A DNA stretch of 64,000 bases, from contig JAXLQR010000002.1 in NCBI GenBank assembly GCA_046331545.1, positions 3,224,001 through 3,288,000 on the forward strand. Reading direction: 5' to 3'. A model generated the notes under the pieces. That model ran no database searches. It was not told the origin of the DNA and worked only from the letters and a program-made list of their open reading frames with translations. Below are positions 8,270-15,516 of this stretch, piece by piece. The stretch is from JADJVL01 sp046331545. Its GTDB lineage: Bacteria; Acidobacteriota; Holophagae; Holophagales; Holophagaceae. Within the stretch, counting starts at the first letter, position 1; each line of letters starts with the position of its first letter. The translations under genes were made by a program, and so were the position numbers.

Positions 8270-9322
8270 ATGCGGATCCACATCGACAAGATCGCTTCCG
8301 TCACCCGGAACCTCCGCCTCGCGCGGACCCTCACCCTCGCCGACGAGGTCCAGGCCGTGCCCGGGGCCGTCGTGGCGGGCCGCGTGCTCGGCGAGAAGAG
8401 CACCTACAACCAGCTGGAGGACGTCCACGGCCGCATGAGCATCGTCCACGGCGGCGACATCGTGGTGGGCGCCCTGGGCCATCGCAACGCGCTCCACGGC
8501 TATGAGGGCGTGATGCCGGAGAAGGTGGCCGTGGGCGACCGGCTCAACCTCCTGAACCTGGGGGGCGTCATCGGCGTCTGCGTCTCCCACAATCCGGACG
8601 TGGGCAAGCCCTTCGAGGTGGAGATCCTCGGCCAGGTGCTCGTCTATCCCGAATTCGGCTCCCGGGTGGGCCAGCCCGCCACCATCCAGCAGGGCGCCCT
8701 GGAGGCGAGGCCCGCGCCGAAGTCGGTGCCCGTGGTCTTCGTGGCGGGTACCTGCATGAACGCGGGCAAGACCCACGCGGCCTGCGCCCTGGTGCGCCAC
8801 TTCACGCAAGCCGGCCTGAAGGTGGGCGGCGCCAAACTCACCGGCGTGAGCCTGCAGCGGGACATCCTGGGCATGAAGGACTACGGCGCCGACGTGGCCT
8901 TCGACTTCACCGACGCCGGCGTGGTCTGCACCCACGCCGAGAACGCCCTGGCGGCGGCGCGGACGCTGCTCGCCCACGTGGCCGCCAGCGGCGTGGACGT
9001 CATCGTGGCGGAGACCGGGGACGGCATCATGGGCGACTACGGCGTCCAGTCCATCCTCGCGGATCCCGAGCTGCGGGGCCTCGCGGCGGCCTTCCTGCTC
9101 TGCGCGAACGATCCCGTGGGCGCCTCCGGCGGGGTGCGGGACCTCTCGGAGAAGTACGGCATCGCCGTGGACGTGGTGACCGGTCCCGCCACGGACAACC
9201 GCGTGGGCGTGCGCTTCGTGGAGCGGGAGCTGCACCTGCCCGCCATCAACGCCCGGAACGACGCCAAGGGGCTGGGCGCCTTCGTCCTGGAGAAGGTGCA
9301 GGCCCGGCTGGTGAAGGCGTGA
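8270..9322 (+). CDS. Uncharacterised P-loop protein of the arg operon (DUF1611-like)
   Basis: A 350-residue protein whose role is not established. The first ~145 residues are rich in beta-strand-like alternation (RVLGEKSTYNQLEDVHGRM, GGDIVVGALG). The rest is a P-loop domain with Walker A GTCMNAGKT at 160-168, then AKLTGVSLQRDILG, an AETGDGIMGDYG acidic motif and LLCANDPVGASGG. This arrangement recalls DUF1611 and dethiobiotin-synthetase-like P-loop folds. A DUF1611 member (DgcN) is, as I recall, a D-glutamate N-acetyltransferase. Since the operon has no argA or argJ, an acetylglutamate-forming role is an attractive inference. Strong GGAGGAG ribosome site; its TGA overlaps the argC start. Confidence 0.6.
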   Translation: MRIHIDKIASVTRNLRLARTLTLADEVQAVPGAVVAGRVLGEKSTYNQLEDVHGRMSIVHGGDIVVGALGHRNALHGYEGVMPEKVAVGDRLNLLNLGGVIGVCVSHNPDVGKPFEVEILGQVLVYPEFGSRVGQPATIQQGALEARPAPKSVPVVFVAGTCMNAGKTHAACALVRHFTQAGLKVGGAKLTGVSLQRDILGMKDYGADVAFDFTDAGVVCTHAENALAAARTLLAHVAASGVDVIVAETGDGIMGDYGVQSILADPELRGLAAAFLLCANDPVGASGGVRDLSEKYGIAVDVVTGPATDNRVGVRFVERELHLPAINARNDAKGLGAFVLEKVQARLVKA

Positions 9323-10386
9323 AGGCCGGACTGCCCAGAGTCCACGCAGCCGTCCTCGGGGCCGCCGGCTACGGCGGCGGGGAGCTGCTGCGCCTGCTGG
9401 CGGGGCATCCGGCGGTGGGCGCCGTCCAGGCCGTGTCGAAGTCCCACGCGGGCAAGCCGCTGCACGCGGCGCACCCCAACCTGCGGGGCTTCGTGCCGGG
9501 GACGTTCCTCGCCGACACGGACTGGGGGGCCTTCGCGGAAGCGGACGTGGTGGCGGTCTTCTCGGCCCAGCCCCACGTCACGCTGGCAAAGGAGCTCGAC
9601 GCCCTCGAAGCCGCCTGGGCCAGGGCGGGCCTCGCGGAGAAGGTGGTCCTGATCGATCTCAGCGGCGACTTCCGCCTGAAGGACGCGGGCGTCTTCGCCG
9701 AGGCCTACGGCCTGGCGCATCCCACGCCCGGGAAGCTTGGGACCTTCGTCTACGGCCTCAGCGAGTGGAACCGCGAAGCCCTCAGGGGCGCCACGCGCAT
9801 CGCCAATCCGGGCTGCTTCGCCACGGCGGTGCAGCTGGCGCTGCTGCCCCTCGCGGGCCTGGACGTGGACTACGTGGCCGTGAGCGGCGTGACGGGCTCC
9901 AGCGGTAGCGGCGCGCTGCCCTCCGAGACCACGCACCATCCCACCCGGGCCACGGACTTCCGCGCCTACAAGCCCCTGAAGCACCAGCACGCCGCCGAAG
10001 TAGCCCAGAGCCTCGCCGCCCACGGCGCCGGCTTCGAGGTCGCCTTCGTGCCCCACAGCGCGCCCCTGGTGCGGGGCATCTTCGCCACGGCGCAGTTCCG
10101 GCTGCCGACGGGCGTGGACGCGAAGGGGCTCGGGGCCCGCTTCGAGAACGCCTATGCGGGCTGCCCCTTCGTGAGGCTCGTGGAGGGCACGCCGCGCCTC
10201 AACGCCGTGAACGGCTCCAACGCCTGCGACCTCGCCGTGCACGTGGAAGGCCGGCATGCCGTGGTGCTCGTGGCCCTGGACAACCTGCTGAAGGGCATGG
10301 CGGGGCAGGCGGTGCAGAACCTGAACCTGGCGCTGGGGATGGAGGAGACGGCGGGGTTGTGGGCACCGGGGGGATGGCCGGGGTAG
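9319..10386 (+). CDS. argC: N-acetyl-gamma-glutamyl-phosphate reductase
   Basis: NADPH-dependent reduction of acetylglutamyl phosphate to the semialdehyde. It has 355 residues. The N-terminal nucleotide-binding motif is GAAGYGGGELLRLL, the catalytic cysteine lies in NPGCFATA, the catalytic histidine in PHSAPLVRGI, and the C-terminal DNLLKGMAGQAVQN is typical. A GTG start overlaps the stop of the preceding P-loop gene. Last gene of the arg operon. Confidence 0.95.
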   Translation: MKAGLPRVHAAVLGAAGYGGGELLRLLAGHPAVGAVQAVSKSHAGKPLHAAHPNLRGFVPGTFLADTDWGAFAEADVVAVFSAQPHVTLAKELDALEAAWARAGLAEKVVLIDLSGDFRLKDAGVFAEAYGLAHPTPGKLGTFVYGLSEWNREALRGATRIANPGCFATAVQLALLPLAGLDVDYVAVSGVTGSSGSGALPSETTHHPTRATDFRAYKPLKHQHAAEVAQSLAAHGAGFEVAFVPHSAPLVRGIFATAQFRLPTGVDAKGLGARFENAYAGCPFVRLVEGTPRLNAVNGSNACDLAVHVEGRHAVVLVALDNLLKGMAGQAVQNLNLALGMEETAGLWAPGGWPG

Positions 10387-10428
10387 GGCGGGAAGCTCCA
10401 GGCCCGTTCCTGTCGGAGCCGAGCGCCC

Positions 10429-10452
10429 GGAACATGGCTGCCGTCATGTTCC
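10429..10452. repeat. 8-bp-stem hairpin after argC
   Basis: GGAACATG (10429-10436) pairs with CATGTTCC (10445-10452) across an 8-nt loop. First of three hairpins in the 222-bp gap between convergent argC and bactofilin. No T run follows on the plus strand. Confidence 0.4.
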
Positions 10453-10472
10453 TGCCGCGCTCTCCCTTGGCC

Positions 10473-10523
10473 GCACCGCGATACACGAGGACCCAAGGTC
10501 GGGGTCCTCGCGGAGCGCGGTGC
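10473..10523. terminator. Two-tiered hairpin after argC, possible operon terminator
   Basis: Outer arms GCACCGCG (10473-10480) and CGCGGTGC (10516-10523), and inner arms CGAGGACCC (10486-10494) and GGGTCCTCG (10502-10510), form a long rod with one internal loop. It is positioned to end the arg transcript, but no U-tract follows, so factor-independent termination is uncertain. The symmetry would also allow action on the opposite strand. Confidence 0.4.
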
Positions 10524-10534
10524 CTGTTCAAGGG

Positions 10535-10569
10535 ATGAAAAACATCGAGCCCACGGGGACGTGGGCTCG
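10535..10569 (-). terminator. Intrinsic terminator of the bactofilin gene
   Basis: CGAGCCCACG (10546-10555) and CGTGGGCTCG (10560-10569) give a 10-bp stem with a GGGA loop. Read on the minus strand it is followed by ATGTTTTTCATC, a five-T run directly after the stem. This is the clearest intrinsic terminator in the window and lies about 40 nt beyond the bactofilin stop codon. Confidence 0.75.
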
Positions 10570-10608
10570 ACTAAGGACTTGATGGGCTGAGGGAAGGCTT
10601 GGCTGGCC

Positions 10609-11190
10609 TCAGTGCTTCCCGGCCCCCACCAGCAGCTCCTCCATCTTGGCCTCGACCGCCTTGGCGGGGTCGCCGGCCTTCACGGACTCGGGCTGCCTGG
10701 TCTCGCCGGCCTTGATCTCGGCGGGCTTGGAGTCGGGGAGGCGGGTGCCGTTCTTGGCGCCGTTCTTGTCCTGATGCTTCTCGACGGGCTTGTCGGCGGC
10801 CTTCTCGGCCGGCTTCGGCGCGGGCACGGTGGCCTTGTGGCCGCGGCGGGTGCAGGTGCCCTGCAGGATGCCGCCCTCGTCCACCACGAGGCTGCCCACT
10901 TCGACTTCGCCTTCGACGCAGCCGCTGCCATGGATCTCGAGGCACTCGGCGATCTTGAAGACGCCCACGGCCTTGCCGGTGACGATGAGGTGCTTGGCGT
11001 GGATGGTGCCGGTCACCAGGCCGCTCGGCGCGACGGTCACCTCGCCCTCGCTGTGGATGGCGCCGTCCACGTGGCCCTCCACGCGCAGGCTGGTCTCGCC
11101 GGTGTGGATCTCGCCCTTCCAGGTGGTGCCCTTGCCCAGGAGGGAATGGACCGGATTCACAGAGTCGTTGCGCTTCTTCTGGGCGAACAT
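10609..11190 (-). CDS. Bactofilin family cytoskeletal protein
   Basis: Bactofilins are beta-helical polymer-forming scaffolds that position cell-wall or pilus machinery. The protein has 193 residues. A beta-helix core spans roughly residues 22-105, with repeating strand/glycine text (WKGEIHTGETSLRVEGHVDGAIHSEG, EVTVAPSGLVTGTIHAKHLIV, FKIAECLEIHGSG). A low-complexity tail from about residue 120, rich in Pro, Ala and Lys, probably is disordered. A GGAGG site lies 7 bases before the ATG. It is followed by an M23 peptidase gene transcribed in the same direction, a pairing seen in many bacteria, where bactofilins act with M23 enzymes in shape control. Confidence 0.9.
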   Translation of the reverse strand: MFAQKKRNDSVNPVHSLLGKGTTWKGEIHTGETSLRVEGHVDGAIHSEGEVTVAPSGLVTGTIHAKHLIVTGKAVGVFKIAECLEIHGSGCVEGEVEVGSLVVDEGGILQGTCTRRGHKATVPAPKPAEKAADKPVEKHQDKNGAKNGTRLPDSKPAEIKAGETRQPESVKAGDPAKAVEAKMEELLVGAGKH

Positions 11191-11248
11191 CGGGACCTCC
11201 GGAAGGGGCGAAGGGCCAGATTACCATCCCCCGACGGACAATCGAACC

Positions 11249-11264
11249 TTGGAATCAATTCCAA
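11249..11264. promoter_or_regulatory. Near-perfect palindrome between M23 peptidase and bactofilin genes
   Basis: TTGGAATCAATTCCAA: arms of 7 bp with a 2-bp centre. It is AT-rich in a GC-rich genome and sits just upstream of a TGGTAATCT extended -10-like sequence for the bactofilin gene (minus strand, about 27 nt before the ATG). It could be an operator, or a weak terminator of the upstream M23 gene. Confidence 0.4.
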
Positions 11265-11284
11265 TGATTTCAGCGGGTGGATGT

Positions 11285-12247
11285 CTAGGTCTCGAGCCCG
11301 AGCCGGGCCAGCCACTCCTTCTGCAGCCGCAGGTAGGGCTTGGGGTCCACGGTCTTCCCGCGGAGGCGCACCTCGTAGTGGAGGTGCACGCCGGTGACGT
11401 GGCCGCTGCGGCCCATGCGGCCGATGATCTGGCCCCGGCTCACCTTGTCGCCCTCCTTCACGAAGAAGTGGCTCATGTGGGCGTAGAGGGTCTCCAGCTC
11501 GTCGTTGTGGCGGACCACCACCGCGTAGCCGTAGCGGTCCGCCCACCCGGCGGATTCCACCACGCCGTCGGCGGTGGCCTGGATGGGCGTCCCCTCGGCA
11601 TTGGTGATGTCGAGGCCCGAATGGAAGCCGAGGAGGCCCTCGCCCTCGTCCCGGGTGGGGCTGAAGGGGCTCACCCGGATGCCGAAGCCCGACGAGAGGA
11701 AGCCGGCGGTGGGGGGGATGGAGGGCGTGTGGGACCAGGCCTGGAGGATGGGCTCCATCCGCGCCCGGATGGCCCGGGCCGCCTCGGCCCGCCGCTCGAG
11801 CTCGGCCTTCATCTCGCTGATCTTCTTCGGATCCGCCGGACGGTCCCGGTCGGTGCCCTTGGAGGGCAGCACCGGCCCCTGGTTCGCGGGATTGCGCGGG
11901 TCCAGCAGCTTCATGAGCTGCTCATGCTGCTTGCGCAGGTCGTTGATCTCCGCGTCCAGGCCCTGGGCCTGGCCCAGGGTGTCCCGGAGCTGGCGGGCCT
12001 GGGCCTCGGTCTCCTTCTGGAGGCGGTCGAAGGACATGATCTTCTTCGTCGCCCAGAGGCCGTAGGCGCTGCCGATCATGGCGACCGCCCCGACCCCGGC
12101 GGTGATGCCGAGGGTCCAGGCCAGGAACTTGCGGGTGATCGAGAGCCGGTAGGTCCGGTGGCTGAAGACCAGCATCACCGTGATGAACCGGTGGGCGTCC
12201 GGGCGGCTCAGGCGCTGGGCCCGACGGGTGGTGGGGGTCGCCTTCAT
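11285..12247 (-). CDS. M23 family metallopeptidase (membrane-anchored peptidoglycan hydrolase)
   Basis: LytM/M23 endopeptidase expected to cut peptidoglycan cross-bridges in the periplasm. It has 320 residues, starting at the ATG preceded by GGGAGG five bases upstream (an ATG five codons earlier lacks a site). There is a cytoplasmic basic tail, one membrane helix at about 41-62, coiled-coil-like segments at 70-112 and 140-165, and a C-terminal M23 domain. That domain carries the zinc ligands HSGLD (H209, D213) and GVHLHYE (H288, H290). All catalytic residues are present, so it should be active rather than a LytM regulator. Upstream of bactofilin in the same direction. Confidence 0.9.
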   Translation of the reverse strand: MKATPTTRRAQRLSRPDAHRFITVMLVFSHRTYRLSITRKFLAWTLGITAGVGAVAMIGSAYGLWATKKIMSFDRLQKETEAQARQLRDTLGQAQGLDAEINDLRKQHEQLMKLLDPRNPANQGPVLPSKGTDRDRPADPKKISEMKAELERRAEAARAIRARMEPILQAWSHTPSIPPTAGFLSSGFGIRVSPFSPTRDEGEGLLGFHSGLDITNAEGTPIQATADGVVESAGWADRYGYAVVVRHNDELETLYAHMSHFFVKEGDKVSRGQIIGRMGRSGHVTGVHLHYEVRLRGKTVDPKPYLRLQKEWLARLGLET

Positions 12248-12380
12248 GGAACCTCCCACCATGCCACCGGGGGCCTCGGCTGTCGAGGCTCGAATGCCGG
12301 CCCGAGGCCGGCGCCGCCGGGCCCGCGCGGCACTGGCGGAATCGCGGCGGGGCCCGCGCGGCGCGGCGGGATTTTCGCGT

Positions 12381-13259
12381 TCAGGCGAAGGCGCTGCGCA
12401 CCAGGAAGAGGTCCATCAGGTGGCCCGCGAAGAAGACCAGCCCCACCAGGCTGTTCATCGTGAAGAAGGCCTCGTCGATGCGCTCCAGCGTCCCGTCCTT
12501 CACCAGCCACTGCTCGCGCATGAGGATGCCCGCCACCGCCAGCCAGCCCAGCCAGGGGAAGGCCGTGCCCTGCACCAGGAGGTTGAAGCGGCCCCAGCAG
12601 AGCAGGGCCGTGAGGTGCAGCATGCGGGAGACCCACAGGGCGCCCTGGGTGCCCAGGGCCGCGGGCACGGAGCGCAGGCCCACGGCCCGGTCGAAGGCCT
12701 CGTCCTGGAGCGCGTAGAGGATGTCGAAGCCGCCGGTCCAGGCCAGCACGCCCCCGGCCAGCCACCCCGCCGGCGACTCGAGCTCGCCGCGGATGGCGAT
12801 CCAGGCCCCCAGCGGGGCGCCGGCGAGGGAGAGGCCCAGCACCAGGTGGGCGAGGCTGGTGAAGCGCTTGCAGAGCGAGTAGCCGAGGATGACCGCCAGG
12901 GCCAGGGGCGCCAGCTTCCAGCAGAGGGGGCCGAGCCTGCCCGCGGAGAAGCCGAAGAGCACGACCCCCGCCCCGAGCAGCGCCACGGCCCCGGCCCGGG
13001 AGACCCGGCCCGCGGGGATGTGCCGCTGCGCCGTGCGCGGGTTGTCCGCGTCCACGTCGGCGTCCACGAGGCGATTGAAGGTCATGGCCGCCGTCCGCGC
13101 CCCCACCATGGCCGCCAGGATCCAGAGCGACTTCTCTAGGGACGGCATCCCCTGCGCCGCCGCGAAGGCCGCCAGGAAGGCGAAGGGCAGGGCGAAGACC
13201 GTGTGCTCGAACTTGATCATGTCGAGCAGGTCGCGGGTCTGGCGCAGAGCCGTATTCAT
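12381..13259 (-). CDS. UbiA-family polyprenyltransferase
   Basis: Integral membrane prenyltransferase that attaches a polyprenyl chain to an aromatic quinone precursor. It has 292 residues and about eight membrane segments. Both aspartate motifs are visible: NRLVDADVDADNPRT and DILYALQDEAFDRAVGLRS, which bind the diphosphate through Mg2+. The family contains UbiA, MenA and the futalosine-route MqnP; the sequence looks like the UbiA/MqnP type, but the substrate cannot be read from the window because no other quinone gene is present. An earlier in-frame ATG at 13304 would add an atypical N-terminus, so the start at 13259 was preferred, though its ribosome site is weak. Confidence 0.85.
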   Translation of the reverse strand: MNTALRQTRDLLDMIKFEHTVFALPFAFLAAFAAAQGMPSLEKSLWILAAMVGARTAAMTFNRLVDADVDADNPRTAQRHIPAGRVSRAGAVALLGAGVVLFGFSAGRLGPLCWKLAPLALAVILGYSLCKRFTSLAHLVLGLSLAGAPLGAWIAIRGELESPAGWLAGGVLAWTGGFDILYALQDEAFDRAVGLRSVPAALGTQGALWVSRMLHLTALLCWGRFNLLVQGTAFPWLGWLAVAGILMREQWLVKDGTLERIDEAFFTMNSLVGLVFFAGHLMDLFLVRSAFA

Positions 13260-13651
13260 AGATCCATTGTGCCCGAGGGGGAGGAACTGGCTGTGTGAGT
13301 GCACCCCAGCCAGGGCCGACTCGGAAACCCGCTGGCCGAGCGGAGTCTGTTACCTATCCGGCTCTCAGCCAGGGACGCGCCCCTGGACATCCTGGTCCTG
13401 CGCTGCGGCGGCTACCACACCCTCAGCCTCACGTGCGGGCGCAAGCTCCTCGCCTGCGGCCGCATCGCCTTCGGCCAGCCCGGGGGCTCGGATTCGCCGG
13501 CGACGCCGTGCCGGGGGACGTGCTGAAGGAAATGCTGCAGCTGCGGCCCTGACCTCGGCTCCGAGTCCGCTCCGCCCTTGGAGCGACGGCTTGACATTGG
13601 TATCCTGAGCCTCCGACCACATATCGAGACCGCGTATTTCGAAGGTGACGA
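13260..13651. other. Intergenic stretch with a possible gene remnant
   Basis: Divergent gap between the prenyltransferase and the acyltransferase. It contains small hairpins (CTCGG/CCGAG near 13320-13341 and CCAGGG/CCCTGG near 13369-13385) and a coding-like stretch described separately. A TTGACA at 13591 has no -10 at normal spacing. No tRNA or other RNA gene was recognised. Confidence 0.5.
13299..13552 (+). pseudogene. Possible frameshifted small gene remnant
   Basis: From about 13380 the codons are strongly G/C-ending and read LDILVLRCGGYHTLSL, then CGRKLLACGRIAFGQPGG, in one frame. A coding-like continuation GDAVPGDVLKEMLQLRP then appears in another frame and ends at 13552. Joined by a one-base frame change near 13490-13505, they would give a coherent ~55-residue segment. 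I do not recognise the family. It may be a decayed gene, a sequencing artefact or chance, which is common at this G+C. Confidence 0.3.
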
Positions 13652-14854
13652 TTGTTCAATCCCAGCCGCAACTACCTCCGGGAATTGGACATTATCCGCT
13701 TCATCTCCTTCTTTGTGGTCTTCATTTACCACGCCCTGATGCGCATTCCGCCTCCCACGCCGGGGATCTCGGCCGCCCGGGAGGCCGTGTGGCTGGGCAC
13801 CTTCATCGTCCAGCGCGCGGGGGCCTTCGGGGTGGACATGTTCTTCACCCTGAGTGCCTTCCTCATCACGTCCCTCCTCCTGGAGGAGTACCGGGCCACC
13901 GGTGGGATCCAGCTCGGGAAGTTCTACGCGCGCCGCATCCTGCGCATCTGGCCCCTCTACTTCACCGTCGTCTTCCTGGTTTTCGGCGCCGGCTGGCTCC
14001 TGAATGAACGGGGGCTTCGGCCCCATTTCTGGCCCTTCGTGCTCCTCTCGCCAAACTGGTCCTGGGTCGCTTTCGGCACTCCGCCCACGGCCCTCCAGCC
14101 CCTCAGCGCCATCATCATCTTCTGGAGCCTGGGCATCGAAGAGCAGTTCTACCTCCTATGGCCCATCGTCCTCCGAGCGGTCTCCCCCCGAAGGGTCCGG
14201 ATCCTCGCCTGGGGCATGCTGGTCCTCGCCGTGGTCATGCGGTGGACATGTGACGCCTGGGACCTGCCCCAGCTGTGGATCTATGCCAATACCTTCGCCC
14301 GCCTCGATCCCATCGCGGTGGGCCTTCTCGTGGCGGCAGAATGGGCCACTCTGCGCGAGGATTCCCTCCAGCGCCCGCGCTACCGCCTCCTCGGCTCCTG
14401 GACGACCCTGGCCCTGGGCGTGGTCGGCTTCCTGGTGGCAGGGTACCTCTGGACGACCGTCGCCCGGGGCTCCCTTCTCAGCCGGAAGCAGTTCAACGTG
14501 GTGGGCTTTCCCCTGGTGGCCTGGTCCGGCTACCTCGTCCTCTTCAGCACCCTCCTCCTGAGCCAAGGCAAGGCCCGGGCCGGCCGCCTCTTCGACGGCC
14601 TAGCCTACCTAGGCAAGATCAGCTATGGGCTCTACGTCTTCCATGGCCTTGCCCTGGGCTTCGCCGCCCTCCTGGTCAACGGGTTCTACGGCGTGCCGGA
14701 AACCCTCGCCTTCGTGCCCTACGAGCCCATGATCGTGGCCGGCGTGCTGGGCTTGGCACTCACCCTCCTGACGGCACACCTGAGCTACCGATTTCTGGAG
14801 AGCCCATTCCTGAGGCTCAAGGGGCGCTTCACGGCCCTCAGCGCGCCGTCGTAG
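13652..14854 (+). CDS. Acyltransferase 3 family membrane protein (OafA/YrhL-like)
   Basis: Multi-pass membrane acyltransferase that typically adds acetyl or other acyl groups to surface polysaccharide, lipid A or peptidoglycan. It has 400 residues and about ten hydrophobic segments. Typical motifs are the N-terminal RELDIIRFISFFVVFIYHAL (catalytic His in YHA), GVDMFFTLSAFLIT, FYARRILRIWPLY and IEEQFYLLWP. The start is a TTG with GAAGGTGA just upstream; no in-frame ATG lies near. It stands alone between genes of the other strand, and its codon use includes more A/T-ending codons than its neighbours, hinting at a different history. The acceptor is unknown. Confidence 0.88.
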   Translation: MFNPSRNYLRELDIIRFISFFVVFIYHALMRIPPPTPGISAAREAVWLGTFIVQRAGAFGVDMFFTLSAFLITSLLLEEYRATGGIQLGKFYARRILRIWPLYFTVVFLVFGAGWLLNERGLRPHFWPFVLLSPNWSWVAFGTPPTALQPLSAIIIFWSLGIEEQFYLLWPIVLRAVSPRRVRILAWGMLVLAVVMRWTCDAWDLPQLWIYANTFARLDPIAVGLLVAAEWATLREDSLQRPRYRLLGSWTTLALGVVGFLVAGYLWTTVARGSLLSRKQFNVVGFPLVAWSGYLVLFSTLLLSQGKARAGRLFDGLAYLGKISYGLYVFHGLALGFAALLVNGFYGVPETLAFVPYEPMIVAGVLGLALTLLTAHLSYRFLESPFLRLKGRFTALSAPS

Positions 14855-14982
14855 GCCACCGGGCGGGGACCGGGGCGGCAGGATCCGGCCGGAGGCTCCG
14901 GAGTCCTGGTCCACCCGGCCGCCTGCCGCGCCGCGTCAGGCGCCCCCGGGCCCTGGACACACCGGGTCCTGGGCGTCCGGCT

Positions 14983-15444
14983 TCAGTCCACCGAGACGAC
15001 CTTCGACACGTCCACCGCCGAGCCGTTCTTCAGGTACTGGGCCCGGATGAGGATGGTGTTGTGGCGCTCGAGGGAGATGGGGTCCACGTAGTTCCGTCGG
15101 GCGATGAGCCGCACCATGCCCGGGCGGAGCGTTCCGTTGCCGGCGACATAGGGGGTGGAAGTCCCGCCGTAGGGGTTCTTGGCCTTCGGGTAGCGGTAGT
15201 TGCTGAGCTGCAGCACCGCCGTGGGCACCGTGGCCACGTTGAAGGCCGCCCCGTCCCGCTCCCGGCGGTCGTCTCCCGCCCGGGCCAGTTCCCCGGCGAT
15301 GGTGTTCACCAGCGCCTCCACCGCCCGGATCTTGGCCTTCTCCCGCTGGCCCAGCAGGGCCGGGATGGCGATGGAGGAGATGATCCCGATGATGGCGAGC
15401 ACCAGGAGCAGCTCGATGAGGGTGAAGCCGGATTGGCGGGGCAT
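14983..15444 (-). CDS. Type IV pilin (major-pilin-like)
   Basis: Type IVa-like prepilin of 153 residues. A short leader MPRQSG precedes the prepilin peptidase site; the mature N-terminus FTLIELLLVLAIIGIISSIA has Glu at position 5 and the hydrophobic assembly helix. The globular part (about 115 residues) contains no obvious cysteine pair. No other pilus genes are near, so the assembly machinery must be encoded elsewhere. It could be a pilus subunit or a minor/type II pseudopilin; the short leader and size suit a PilA-like subunit. Confidence 0.88.
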   Translation of the reverse strand: MPRQSGFTLIELLLVLAIIGIISSIAIPALLGQREKAKIRAVEALVNTIAGELARAGDDRRERDGAAFNVATVPTAVLQLSNYRYPKAKNPYGGTSTPYVAGNGTLRPGMVRLIARRNYVDPISLERHNTILIRAQYLKNGSAVDVSKVVSVD

Positions 15445-15516
15445 GGGAGCCTCGGGGATTCCAGCCCCTGAAGCACGACGCGTACCAAAGGGTCGCCGCT
15501 CCGGCGTCGGGCCTGG

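Noticed and set aside
13320..13360. tRNA-like sequence (GCTGGCCGAGCGGA)
   Set aside because: No complete cloverleaf, anticodon arm or T-loop consensus could be assembled downstream.
13591..13620. TTGACA promoter for the acyltransferase gene
   Set aside because: No -10-like hexamer at 16-18 bp spacing; TATCCT is only 4 bp downstream.
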